In this document: positions 34,401-45,477 of the stretch, one piece after another
Layout of the letters: each line of letters starts with the position of its first letter
How positions within the stretch are numbered: the first letter of the stretch is position 1
Translations under genes and position numbers: made by a program
The notes under the pieces: model-generated
Seen by the model: only the letters and a program-made list of their open reading frames with translations
What the model was told of the DNA's origin: nothing
Database searches by the model: none
Source: Paramarasmius palmivorus
Taxonomy: Eukaryota; Basidiomycota; Agaricomycetes; Agaricales; Marasmiaceae
Direction of reading: 5' to 3'
Assembly (NCBI GenBank): GCA_037176845.1
Contig: JAYKXP010000188.1
Coordinates: 1 to 64,000 of the forward strand
Length of the DNA: 64,000 bases

Positions 34401-35189
34401 TATCCCGAAGGCTACAAGAACTTCCGTCCGAGTGTCCCAGCTGAACGACCAGCCCAAGATCTTTGAGGGTAGCCCTTTCAAAGAATGAACCATTCCATCG
34501 CTAGATAATCTCGTTAGAAGGTCGAAATCTATTGTAAGCAGTTGCCACGCACCTCAATCCGGTCAAACGGCCTCTCCAAGTGACGCGTTACAATACACGA
34601 CTTGCAGTATAGATGCCGAACAATGCAGTCTCGACAGCGATATAAGTACGCGCTCGAAGACTTGCAGGACCAGCAAACTCCATCACACGTTGAACGACCC
34701 TCATGTTTCATCAACTCGTCGAGGAAGTCCCTTGCTAGAGGTCTCCAGTCCGACATTGTCGTTCCCTGCCTTGAATGTTAAGACTCTTCTCATTGATCTA
34801 TGATTTCGAAATCTCACCAGATCCTCTTCCAGCTTATCCTTGCCCCGTCTCTCCGCCGCAAAATCTCCATCCGTTCCTTCTACCTCTTCTGTATCCTCTC
34901 CCGCGTTCACAAACAGGCCCTGCCCACCCAGCACTAGGTCGTCTCCACGCTCATCGATGTTCATGAGCATGCTATCGTATGTCGGAACACTAATGGGCCC
35001 GACACGCTTCTTTTCCGGAGAAAGTCCCGATACTTTGACCATACGCTGTCGAACGCGTCGGCCATCCGAAGTGAGCGCCTCAACCTTGAGGAATGCCGCC
35101 GTGCGATGAACCTTCTCGACACGAATCCTTTGGACTTGAGGGGCCTGAGGAGCTTTTCCTTTCCCTTTGTTGGACTTGGAGGTACCCAT
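31500..35189 (-). CDS. KDZ-family transposase (Kyakuja-Dileera-Zisupton)
   Basis: Cut-and-paste transposase. The N-terminus (ATG at 35189, MGTSKSNKGKGKAPQ) is followed by a CxC2 cysteine cluster (CDGVCWSCKSSSAYLYRCRD, CIVRHLYCKSC). Then come family segments VDSIQEVSISYCAC, AFTFRVLSLFHALTLKGKIN, IRPGELAVRCIACPQPG, FLYYKFLSLDACFRLKRRSI. The RNase H-fold core has YDIACQYSKKFFERM (first Asp) and TDGEGIERLWAEVGPV (second Asp), then STREMGPGHRRDTIDDHQGA. The long C-terminal exon (32699-31500) is rich in Arg and Glu and ends with an acidic tail. Many short introns. Near 33714 one base seems to be missing: after GLLTGW the family continues in another frame as AYYVDQEPYQKWMKAAPDQ. If real, the gene is inactive. 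Confidence 0.88.
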
Positions 35190-36899
35190 GGACGCGTCGA
35201 GATGGAAGTCGCGGAACTAGCGCGAGTAAGCCAATACGCCATTGGTCTCATGATCGGAAAACAGTGCCAAATAACGCGTGTAACAAAAATTTTCATTGTT
35301 GAACGGCAATCTCCCATGTAAACATGGAACCCAACAATGAACGTAAGGTTCAATTCATTTCTTTCCTGCCTACTACTCCCTTCAAACTCCCTTCACTAGC
35401 TTCGGATACTCTCGCCAGGGAATCCGAGCAACAAACCTTTTCTGCCATGGCCTGGATACCCTCGCAAGGGAATCCGGCCATTCCTTAGTTCGGAAAACTA
35501 TTTGTTCACCCTATTATTCGACTCTTCTTCCCTCCGGAACGCTCACCACAACCACCACAGAGGCTATCAAGAAAATATTCGATTCCAGCGAGGTAATTCA
35601 AACCATTCAACCTTATTCGACTCTCATGTTTGGATACAGACGCGTAGCGGCTGTTCATACTCGCCTTATATAGCTGGGGCGGATGAGGAGCTTGAAGCTC
35701 TACTCCTCCGGGCTTTTCTCATTGCAGAGGATCCCGAGAACGAGTCGCCTCTCTCCACACCACCATCTTCCCCTCTCAACGTCACTGCGCAACTCCCAGA
35801 AGACGAGAACTTGACACCGCCAACACCGCCAACGCCTTCACAAACGCCGGGCCTTTCCTTATCGACGGATACAGAAGCCTCACCACCATGTGCCTCCAGC
35901 AAACCATCCCACGAGTCACAACGCAAGCGGCGTGTCAAGAGTGCGGCAGAGATCGCTCGCGAAAAGGCTAAAAGTAAACGAGCCCGGCACAAGGCCAGGC
36001 AAACTCTTCCATCTATCATTTACTCAAGGAATCCGGAGTATCTCGTTCAACAAGGCCTTCGCTCATCAATCCTCAACGCAGCTCGTGTTATTCCACAAGT
36101 TTTCAATACCCACACGCACTTTAACCCCTCTGAATCTGGCTATTTGGGCTTGGAGAAGGGTCTACCGGAAAAACGAGACTACACCCTCGAGGAACTCACC
36201 GATCCTGAGGGTGATTTTCGATTTGCCAAGTTGTTACACACCCCAAGGTGTGTAGAGTTGCACTGCCGCTTAATTCATGCAATCTGACCGGTTCCTTACA
36301 GCTCATCTCAGCCACTCACCAGTTCCAGTGGTGCTGTAATGGGAGTGGTAATACCAGGACCCCAGAATGACCCTTCATGGTCCGACAACGTCCAGGCTGC
36401 CAACCACATGATCGAAGAGTTTGGCGCCTACGCTAAGTTCACGCCTCCCAGGCTTACCAAGACCCAGCAGCATCTCATTCGACTTGGTCTGGGAGGACCA
36501 ACGGTAGCACACCCAAGACGAGGAGCTCACAACGCCCTATCCTACGGCCCCTCGACCGGCAATGGGCAAAAGGTGAACATCTTTCCAATCATAGATTAAC
36601 ATCTGATTCACTCGTCCCCTTGATAGGTCCCGCAGATGCTCCGCCAGCATTCCAAAAACAAGCCCATTATGGAGAAAGTCCGTGGGAGCCGGGTGTTTCA
36701 GAGGTTTGCTCGTTTCATGTCATGTATGTGGATATCTCTATCATGTTTTCGCGCTCTCATGGCCTGACGTATAGCTGGTTTTCTCGCTTGGGCCCCCTTC
36801 CTTTTCATGTACTATGCCCGCACCATAGTCCCCTTACTCGAGAAGCATCCAGAGCTTCATCTACCGTTCGACAAATGTATCTTTACTGCATTCACCATC

Positions 36900-39800
36900 A
36901 CCCGCTCTGGCTAGTCCTTTGCAAAGTCCCTGGGTAATGTGCCAGAGTCACTTTGCAAAGTCCCTGGGCTCATCCTGGGTAAGCTTTTGGCACTAGTCTC
37001 AGTGATAAAGGGCAATATATAATGTCTTTTATGGGATAAATCAAGTATATTTTCCATTATATACTGTAGGTCTCAAATGGTGCGCTTTTTTGACTTCCAA
37101 ATTAGGAAAGAGGGCTATCAAAACCTAGAAAAGCTATAACAGGGCGCTTTTTGGGCGCTTTTTTGACAGGAAAATTATTCCCACACTTCCTGACACCATT
37201 TGGCATGCCTCCTGATGCCTCCCTACTCCGCTTTTGGCTTCCCAAAATGGAAGGTGGCCTTACCTCACTATTTTCCACCTGGAATCAAATCATTGGGGGG
37301 CTATTGGGGCATGCTGGGGGGCTATAAAAAACACATTTTTGAGGGAATATGTTCTAATATGTTCTAAAAGCATGCCCCTGCAATTGGGGGGCAGGGGAAT
37401 GCAAAAAAAGCGGTCCAAATATGGTAATTCAGGAAAATGGCCTATTGGATCTTGGGCTACAGGCCAGATATTGACATGAGGTAAGTTGGAGGACCTAGAT
37501 ACATCAAATACAAGCCTGGGCACACCAAATAGTACATATATTAGTGGGATAATGGTGCTTAAATATCAAAAATACTGAAAATCTCCGAAATTGGGGGAAT
37601 AAAATTACAGGATGGGATGTAATGCAGCTAGGGCATAGATATTGTGGATGAGAGATGATACATATGTTCCCTTGATTGTTTTACAATCCTGGAGAGCTGT
37701 CTATTTTTCCAGATTTATTACAGCTAAATTCGCTTTTTTTGGACATTAATAATACTACACCACAGGGAATGATTGGGATGAGCTAATTCTTGTTCATAAC
37801 CCACTTTAATATGTATAGATGACAGCTACATAGCTGCCCAAGCACTCCTGTATGTGCAACACCTTGTTCAATCCAATGTATTGTACAGTTATGTAACACA
37901 GGCAGTAGTAGATGAATAGCACCTCAGGGAAGCATCCCAGCACAAAGGGGAGTTCAGAATCGAGTTCAGGCACCCAAAATACACTTTCCTACTATGAAAG
38001 GACATTTTTTGAACACATCTGTATGTTGCTACATAAAAAATACATAAAAAATCGCATTTTTAGGGGTTTTTCTGTACTGGAGCATGGGGATTGCTCCTAA
38101 AATCACCAAAAGTGAATGAGAGACTGTTCACTATGCATAGAACAGGGATATCCATTGCCTCCATGAATCCCAGGACAGGAATCCATATGCCAGATGCATC
38201 AATTCTTGCACAATTACAGAAAACATGTACTATGAATGTAGTATTGCAGGGATTGATCTGGGGGCTTGGGGAACCTCAAAATCGAATTCAGGATGAAAAA
38301 TCAGTTAAGAAACAATCCAGGTTTGAAAGGAATCCAATTACTGTAGCTTGAGATATGCTCAAGTTATGTTTATAGGCTTATGTGTAAAGTACTTGCAATC
38401 AATCTTTGACTTGGATTGTCTGACCTTTTCATTTAGGTCTTCCAGACCATTAGACCACCCTAGAACTAGCAATACCAACTCTATGACATTGGAATATGAA
38501 GTATATAATACTATTTGGTGTCTAGTTGGTCTCAGAATGCTTAATGAAAAGGTCAGACAATCCAAGTCAAAGATTGATTGCAAGTACTTTACACATAAGC
38601 CTATAAACATAACTTGAGCATATCTCAAGCTACAGTAATTGGATTCCTTTCAAACCTGGATTGTTTCTTAACTGATTTTTCATCCTGAATTCGATTTTGA
38701 GGTTCCCCAAGCCCCCAGATCAATCCCTGCAATACTACATTCATAGTACATGTTTTCTGTAATTGTGCAAGAATTGATGCATCTGGCATATGGATTCCTG
38801 TCCTGGGATTCATGGAGGCAATGGATATCCCTGTTCTATGCATAGTGAACAGTCTCTCATTCACTTTTGGTGATTTTAGGAGCAATCCCCATGCTCCAGT
38901 ACAGAAAAACCCCTAAAAATGCGATTTTTTATGTATTTTTTATGTAGCAACATACAGATGTGTTCAAAAAATGTCCTTTCATAGTAGGAAAGTGTATTTT
39001 GGGTGCCTGAACTCGATTCTGAACTCCCCTTTGTGCTGGGATGCTTCCCTGAGGTGCTATTCATCTACTACTGCCTGTGTTACATAACTGTACAATACAT
39101 TGGATTGAACAAGGTGTTGCACATACAGGAGTGCTTGGGCAGCTATGTAGCTGTCATCTATACATATTAAAGTGGGTTATGAACAAGAATTAGCTCATCC
39201 CAATCATTCCCTGTGGTGTAGTATTATTAATGTCCAAAAAAAGCGAATTTAGCTGTAATAAATCTGGAAAAATAGACAGCTCTCCAGGATTGTAAAACAA
39301 TCAAGGGAACATATGTATCATCTCTCATCCACAATATCTATGCCCTAGCTGCATTACATCCCATCCTGTAATTTTATTCCCCCAATTTCGGAGATTTTCA
39401 GTATTTTTGATATTTAAGCACCATTATCCCACTAATATATGTACTATTTGGTGTGCCCAGGCTTGTATTTGATGTATCTAGGTCCTCCAACTTACCTCAT
39501 GTCAATATCTGGCCTGTAGCCCAAGATCCAATAGGCCATTTTCCTGAATTACCATATTTGGACCGCTTTTTTTGCATTCCCCTGCCCCCCAATTGCAGGG
39601 GCATGCTTTTAGAACATATTAGAACATATTCCCTCAAAAATGTGTTTTTTATAGCCCCCCAGCATGCCCCAATAGCCCCCCAATGATTTGATTCCAGGTG
39701 GAAAATAGTGAGGTAAGGCCACCTTCCATTTTGGGAAGCCAAAAGCGGAGTAGGGAGGCATCAGGAGGCATGCCAAATGGTGTCAGGAAGTGTGGGAATA

Positions 39801-40077
39801 ATTTTCCTGTCAAAAAAGCGCCCAAAAAGCGCCCTGTTATAGCTTTTCTAGGTTTTGATAGCCCTCTTTCCTAATTTGGAAGTCAAAAAAGCGCACCATT
39901 TGAGACCTACAGTATATAATGGAAAATATACTTGATTTATCCCATAAAAGACATTATATATTGCCCTTTATCACTGAGACTAGTGCCAAAAGCTTACCCA
40001 GGATGAGCCCAGGGACTTTGCAAAGTGACTCTGGCACATTACCCAGGGACTTTGCAAAGGACTAGCAGGATCGGCTG
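36900..40077. mobile_element. 3,178-bp palindromic non-autonomous transposon with KDZ-type ends
   Basis: Target duplication TCACCATC at 36892-36899 and 40078-40085 (the flanking a gives a 9-nt match). The inverted arms 36910-38433 and 38543-40066 mirror each other about position 38488 without any net indel, and every stretch I compared was identical; the spacer is 109 bp. The outer ends resemble the KDZ ends: left ACCCGCTCTGGCTAG (KDZ right end ACCCG), right, inverted, CAGCCGATCCTGCTAG (KDZ left end CAGCCGACCTTG). Both then have TTGCAAAG twice at a 34-bp interval (36919, 36953). Open frames inside occur as mirror pairs with no family likeness and are probably not genes. Confidence 0.9.
38434..38542. 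other. Central spacer of the palindrome
   Basis: 109 bp that do not pair exactly. Its two halves still show weak inverted likeness (cttccagaccattagacc and, inverted, ttctgagaccaactagac), as if an older palindrome had been homogenised in the arms but not in the loop. Confidence 0.6.
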
Positions 40078-40617
40078 TCACCATCAACTTCGGGCCACGC
40101 ACTGTGTGCTACCCACACCGCGACGTCAAAAATTTGGCATTTGGGTGGTGTGCAATCACGGCCCTCGGCGACTACGACTGGAAGTGCGGCGGTCATTTTG
40201 TTATCTGGGATCTCAAGCTCGTAATCGAATTCCTGCCTGGTACAACCATTCTCATCCCCTCAGCGATGGTTTGCCATTCCAACACCAACATTGGCCCCAA
40301 CGAAAGGCGATATTCGTTCTCTATGTTTTCTGCCGGTGGACTCTTCCGCTGGGTCGAGCACGGCTTTACCCCTGAGAAAGTGTACCAACAGACTCGGACG
40401 CGCGTACAGGCAGTGGTGGAGGGACGGGAGCGTTGGGAATCAGGGCTAGCACTATTCTCGTCCTTGGATCAATTGCGAGCGCAACGGCAAGACAATGTGT
40501 CGAATTAGTCGTCCTTTGTATAGTGTATATTTCTCATATTCAAACGCGTTTCAGTGCCTTTCAATGCCCATTTTTACTTGCAAACCATTGTCAGTACAAT
40601 GCTCGAGATAGGTTTGA

Positions 40618-41438
40618 CTACACGGGAACTGGCTCCGTTCCGTTCATCCATGCCTGGACGTGTTTTTTTTGAAAATCAAGACGTCCCGCACTGTAAGCCT
40701 GCTCCAAATCCTCTTCAGGGTCCATGATCATCATCTCCAAGTTGTGTACGCTATCCAGGATGCACTTCAACCTCATCGTCAACTTGTGAGTGTCCTGGTA
40801 TGCCGAAAGAACCCCTTCTTGCAAGCTCTTGTTCTCTAAGGAATAGCAAGAGTTCAAGAGGTCAAGGATAACCGTCTCAGCCTCCGTGAGCATAGGGTTT
40901 GGCGTGTTCATACTAGCATTGCCACCGCGTTCCTTCATATGTTGCTCATATAACGATTCGATGAAGGCACTCGCGAGTCCCTGAGTGTACTGATGCAGCC
41001 TTTGGGTGATAGCGTTGAGCTGGACTGTGAATTCCGAACTGGTAGCTGGATTCAGAGAAGCCGTATAATATACTCTCAGTACTCACCGAACCAACGAAAT
41101 GCTTCTTGCTCCCTCACCCTGATCCTTTTTTTTTCTCCGCCTCTCTGATTCAGCCCTGGGCAAAAGTGAATCACAGTGTTAAAATTCAATCCCACTCTCC
41201 TGATCTGTGAATCGTAACTTCCCTCGAGTTGTCTGCTCCTTGCGCTACCAATTGTCGAGCCGCCTTTTTCCGAGCCAGAATCTCTTGCCGATGACTTGAA
41301 TATATCGAAGGAGATTCGTGTGAGCCGAGCTAGCAAACGCGCAGATCTGTGAACGCACCGGGCATAATGACGCGCAGACTTTTCTCGGTTTTCCTGACGC
41401 CTAACCGCCTTTGACTTGCGTACTTTTGCCCACGGCAT
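40618..41438 (-). CDS. KDZ-transposon cargo protein with basic N-terminus
   Basis: ATG at 41438: MPWAKVRKSKAVRRQENREK, a strongly basic start that I associate with hypothetical proteins near basidiomycete KDZ elements. An intron from about 41090 to 41050 joins RWFG to TSSEFTVQLNAITQRLHQYT, then ASAFIESLYEQHMKERGG and a helical region (ETVILDLLNSCYSLENKSLQ, LKCILDSVHNLEMMIMD), stop at 40618. About 255 residues. No domain is known; probable nucleic-acid binding through the basic end. It converges on the TET/JBP gene with a 110-bp gap. Confidence 0.55.
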
Positions 41439-41893
41439 GATTATTGCAATGATGTAAAGCGGGGGGGACAGCCAAACCAGATGTTCAAGATCGGTAGGAT
41501 GAGAAAGGAAGAAGACCGAAGGAAGTCGGTGGTCAGAGGAAAATGGAAGTAGCGCTCAAGTTGATCAGACAGAGTATAACCTGTCTGCCTCAAAGTCCAT
41601 GGTCTGACCAAATGGAAATCCCACCAAAATTGAGTCGCGTATTCTTTGACAATGAATAAGTCTGGTCCTCTAATGCATAGTGGTCAAACCGACGATGAGA
41701 CTTTCAATCGCTCAAACGATTCTCTGAAGACGAGCGCTTCTACGGCGTCTACATGCAGGCAAGGATATTCTGCTCGCTTCTGACGATTTTGAACAACTCA
41801 ATCACGCGTTTTGTATTTTAAGCATAGTTGAAATAACCAGTCGCACTGACTAAGTCCTACAGTTGAGTAGCTCGAAGTATACGAAGGATATAT

Positions 41894-42277
41894 CTATGTT
41901 GTCGATCGAGCGGGTTCGTCTTCCTTGGTCTCTTGTTTCCCCTCAACTGCTCGCCTCTCTGGCCTTCGTCCTCTCCATAGTGTTTCCAGAGATACCCAGC
42001 GAGGTATCTCATTCAACACCTCTATGTGCGCAGTGGTCCCCGCATAGCACAGGATATCATAAGTGTACCGCCAACTTCTCATGACTCGTTCATTTGAGCA
42101 AGTAGTGGAGGACGAGTTCCGTAGCCTGTTCAGAAGTGACTCGTGAGTACTCTCACTATTACAAACGACATAATGTACTCACCGTCGTTGGCTTTCCAGT
42201 CTATGGACCATTTTCACGATAGCGAGACGATGTTGTTCCCGAGTGGGCCTGGGGACCGTCATGCTGGTTTCAGACAT
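41894..42277 (-). CDS. Small KDZ-transposon cargo protein
   Basis: ATG at 42277: MSETSMTVPRPTREQHRLAI, then VKMVHRLESQR. A typical intron (gtgagt...acag, about 57 nt, near 42125-42181) joins in frame to LRNSSSTTCSNERVMRSWRY, then DILCYAGTTAHIEVLNEIPR and a charged end (KQETKEDEPARSTT), stop at 41894. About 109 residues; function unknown. Confidence 0.45.
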
Positions 42278-42399
42278 GCTGAGTTCTGTCCTGATTGATT
42301 AACGGAAATTTGGGAAGGGGTAACGATGGCATGAATGGTCACCTATGTGTTATGCGAGAAACAGAGGGATCAGGAGGTGAAGGTGAAAAGGGACTGGCG

Positions 42400-42415
42400 G
42401 GAGATAAATATATGG
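42400..42415 (+). promoter_or_regulatory. TATA-like sequence before the cysteine-rich gene
   Basis: The sequence gataaatatatggcg lies about 170 nt upstream of the ATG at 42581. A possible core promoter; weak evidence. Confidence 0.25.
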
Positions 42416-42580
42416 CGCCATCATTACGACCACGAGTGACCGGAGACCAAACGCACGCGGCCTTTTGGAATTTGGTCTTCTTTCTTCACCATCATCATCC
42501 ACGCCTTGTCAAACTACTGGTCAGTATTTCACCATGCACAGTCTGCCAACACTCAATAAGAATACAGAGCTGACACTACC

Positions 42581-43052
42581 ATGAACGGCAAAGGGAATGT
42601 GGCGGATCGTAATTCGCCTGGACAGTGGATTTTGTGCGCTTGTCCCGGATGGGGTGAACCGTGTCTGTCCTCTTGCGTGCGTCCTTTACTTTGATTCGCA
42701 TGATCTACCTCTCAGATGATTCTCTATAGCCAACCAACAAACGGTATACCGACGTTGTTTGGGCATGTCAGTGCTCCACCTGGGGTGGATGTTTCGGGAC
42801 GTGCGAGGGCTTCAAGACTGGGAGGAGTCGATGGCCTTCTCCTCAGGAGTATCTAGCTTACTGCCAAAGTTTGCGCAAGCCGTTCTGGGGCGGTTCAGTT
42901 GAGATTTCAGCCAAGGAAGAGTATGAACTGGCCAAATCTGGGAGTGGTTGGGGAGAGTGAGTCGTTACCGTAAACTAACGAACCACTGAGAGCTAACTTT
43001 GGAATCCCTCTCCATTAGACGGCCCTGGCGTCAAGACTGGGCCAAACTCTGA
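42581..43052 (+). CDS. Small cysteine-rich cargo protein with two CxC repeats
   Basis: Three short exons, easy to miss. Exon 1 (ATG at 42581) ends WILCACPGWGEPCLSSC. The intron gtgcgt...ctatag leads to PTNKRYTDVVWACQCSTW, then GGCFGTCEGFKTG. The last intron (near 42958-43018) leads to RPWRQDWAKL and a stop. Two related clusters are visible: C-x-C-x6-C-x3-C (CACPGWGEPCLSSC) and C-x-C-x5-C-x3-C (CQCSTWGGCFGTC), each with a central Trp-Gly. The repetition suggests a metal-binding or disulphide module. No signal peptide, so probably intracellular and zinc-binding. About 120 residues; family not recognised. Confidence 0.55.
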
Positions 43053-43326
43053 GACGTTTTTTTTTTGTTGTTGTTGTACCGGCGTTGTATCTTGAATTTC
43101 AAATCTAAGCCTTTCCCCTCGGCGATGTCCAAATGATTATGATTGAAGTGATAAGAGCACGCGTGAAATCCGCCAACTCGGGGTGCCTTTGCCTAGCTTT
43201 ATCTTGCTTTATCCCAAACATTGACACTCACCGCAATGTCTACAAGCTTCCAACGACGAAACGCCATGCCTAGAATCACTGGACACAAAGGCATGGATTA
43301 TTTACTCTCACAATGCTACAAGGTTT

Positions 43327-43885
43327 ATGAGTTCTTCTATAATCCAGAAATTTATTGACATGACCTTCAAGGCGGCGCTATATTTCCCTACTGATGACGA
43401 GCCTCGTATCGTCAGACTTGAACGTCGCAAGATTAATGGCTACGATTTCTGTCCTTACTTGGATCCAGATGATCAAGAGGGAGGAACAGCGCTCATCAAA
43501 GCTATTCACGCTGAAGGCGACCAGGGGTTTCGCCTGTTCTATTTCGAACAAACGAGTCGCAATAGTTTCGCCGTGAACGATTGCGTCACTAGGGAGCTCC
43601 AAGCTTTCACTGATGGCTTGAGCCGGCCTTGGTTGGGTCCGATCCTCGTGATTTGGGACGACGAAGATATTATCACGAAGGAAAACCTGGAGGAAAAAGG
43701 GGAGGAAATCTTAACGTGCGTTTCTGTCTATACTTGTTGAATAGCAAGGCTTACTTGTGGTTCTGTTGGGTATGTATCTCAGTCAAGTTCACAATTTCTA
43801 CGAGGAGTTTGTGAGGGATGATGCGGTCCCATTTGATACCGTCGAATCCGAATCGGACGAGCCTGGTCGCAACGGCGCCGTGTAG
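43327..43885 (+). CDS. Small KDZ-transposon cargo protein, unknown function
   Basis: ATG at 43327: MSSSIIQKFIDMTFKAALYF, a compact alpha/beta region (DEPRIVRLERRKINGYDFCP, GFRLFYFEQTSRN, PWLGPILVIWDDEDI), then an intron with gt at 43716 and ag at about 43783 that joins in phase to TQVHNFYEEFVRDDAVPFDT and an acidic tail; stop at 43883-43885. About 160 residues. Alternative ATG at 43236 in another frame would need a 25-nt intron and is less likely. Family not recognised. Confidence 0.5.
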
Positions 43886-43969
43886 TTCTTAGAAATGTCT
43901 GATCATCAATGAAATTTTTGTCGCTGCGAGTATTTGGAATTCTTGTCAGAATAACGACGATAACATATT

Positions 43970-44883
43970 CTAGGTGGCATTAACCGACGCGTCCCGAGTG
44001 CCTGTCTCTATCTCGAAAATCCTCCGGGCACGTTCGCTGCTCCGAGCTAACACCATACGAGCAGGAGCGGTACCATGTGAATGCAGAGCTGCCAGAGCAT
44101 ACTCCCTGAATGAACATATTTGAGTGGCGGACATATTTGGAAGAAATTTGGACTCACAGATTGCGATGTCTGCGATGCCCAAGTGTGTGTACCACATAAA
44201 TATTCCATCCATCGGCGCCTGGGTTATCGGCATTGACGGTGGCGACCGTGCTGGAAGCTTGGGTCGACATTGTATGAGACGGACCTGCAGAGATGGATCC
44301 GTTATCCTGGGGTGAGAGGTGCTCAATACGGCGTCGGCGACGAGGGCGGAATCGAGGATAGGCGGCCAAGAGTTCTTGGTGAACGACGTGAGCTTTGGCA
44401 ATAGAGGCGACGGAGTAAGCATGGTCATCGAGGGCCTCTTGACCATGTTGATGAGATGGTAGCTCGCGGTGGTACTTAACACATTGCTTCTGCCAAATGT
44501 GGTGGGCCTCTTCAAGAGTGTCAGCGCCTCTTATGATCCATCCGGCGTTTGAGGGTGTTTCTTTGGGAATTTGAGACTTGATGGATCTGTAAAGCCTTGA
44601 GATTGAATTGAAATAAAGCGTAGAGATTATATGGTTACCGAATATCGCGATAGATTCCGGGTCGCACATCGCCACCGACGCCTCCTACTGTGAGTAGAAG
44701 ATACCATGGGTGCTCTGTCTCGTACAGGGGAAGCGGAACCAAAATTTCATCCAGGATTTCGGGCTCACAGACGTATGGTGTGTATTCAGGAGCTAGTCGA
44801 AGATGGTTTGCGGCCTCACATAACTTGCTGATATTCCAGCCGTGAGGAGTGTCGCTGTCACTGTCGTCTTCGAAGTTGGACAT
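43970..44883 (-). CDS. Viroplasmin-like (RNase H1 N-terminal-like) domain protein
   Basis: ATG at 44883: MSNFEDDSDSDTPHGWNISK. The domain reads HPWYLLLTVGGVGGDVRPGI, YRDI, then after a 50-nt intron SIKSQIPKETPSNAGWIIRG, DTLEEAHHIWQKQC. This matches the pattern of the caulimovirus viroplasmin/RNase H1 hybrid-binding fold (Trp-Tyr...Gly...Gly-Ile-Tyr...Thr-x-Glu-Glu-Ala). A Ser/Thr linker follows, then a second poorly matching strand-helix unit (NIYVVHTLGHRRHRNLEYAL) made by an intron near 44102-44157, ending DASVNAT. Known domains bind RNA/DNA hybrids or dsRNA; here this is inferred. Confidence 0.55.
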
Positions 44884-45477
44884 TGGGATGTGACGGTGTG
44901 ACAGTGTGACGATTTGAATATTTCCGAACCACCATGCGGCCTGGACCAAGAGGTATCTCCGGAGTCCAATGTGGTATCGCAAGTGGGCCTTTACCCTAGA
45001 GAGGCTGATATACTGAATACTACTTCATTTTAGCACCCAAGATAAAATTCAAACCGACTTTTGAGAGGACTATTAGGGATCACATTGCAGGACTGCAACC
45101 TGCCCTGCCGCATGGAATGTATTTGAAATGATGAGCGAGGAGCGAACCTGAAACGACCTGGTTGAAAGGGAATATTGAAGGGTGCGTCTGTCTAAATCTG
45201 CAGAACTGAAGGCCTCACCGGTTCTCTAGGCCCTGGTGTGATATCGTTCCAGGCAGAGGTGAATGGTATTTCGAGAATGAATCTGGCGGAATCATAGATT
45301 CGTCGATCGCGTTCGTTTGCCAATAGGCATAGTGCGTTCGGATCGGCGCAGTATATCCTAGTATATCGTCTGCCGACTCATTGCCTAGGGAGAATATTAG
45401 GTCCGGTCGCCACTGAAGGGATCACTAAGACATCTTTCCCTGAATTTGGTCTCACGTATCCTCGTCCTAAATCTGCC

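Larger units (their letters stand above)
35325..40508 (+). pseudogene. TET/JBP-family dioxygenase gene, interrupted by a palindromic element
   Basis: 2-oxoglutarate/Fe(II) dioxygenase expected to oxidise 5-methylcytosine in DNA. The visible upstream part has an acidic exon (GADEELEALLLRAFLIAEDP), a nuclear-type basic stretch (KRRVKSAAEIAREKAKSKRA), LPEKRDYTLEELTDPEG and GVVIPGPQNDPSW. Exons 36649-36711 and 36776-36900 precede the break. After it come INFGPRTVCYPHRDVKNLAF (iron ligands His-x-Asp), GGHFVIWDLKLVIEFLPGTT, the distal His in AMVCHSNTNIG, Arg in ERRYSFSMFSAGGLFRWVEH, and a stop at 40508. Excising 36900-40077 and one 8-bp repeat restores the reading CIFTAFTINFGPRTVC in frame. The gene is divergent from the KDZ transposase, an association described for basidiomycete KDZ elements. 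The first exons before 35680 are unresolved. Confidence 0.85.

Noticed and set aside
37234..39742. Several open frames of 60-90 codons in the palindrome arms
   Set aside because: They occur as mirror-image pairs because of the inverted repeat, use opposite strands and show no domain.
36911..40065. CTAG or TA as the target duplication of the palindrome
   Set aside because: CTAG lies within the matched termini; the TCACCATC repeat further out restores the host reading frame exactly.
36910..40066. Palindrome as a sequencing artefact (missed hairpin adapter)
   Set aside because: The loop does not match itself, the ends carry transposon-like termini with an 8-bp target duplication, and the host gene continues on both sides.
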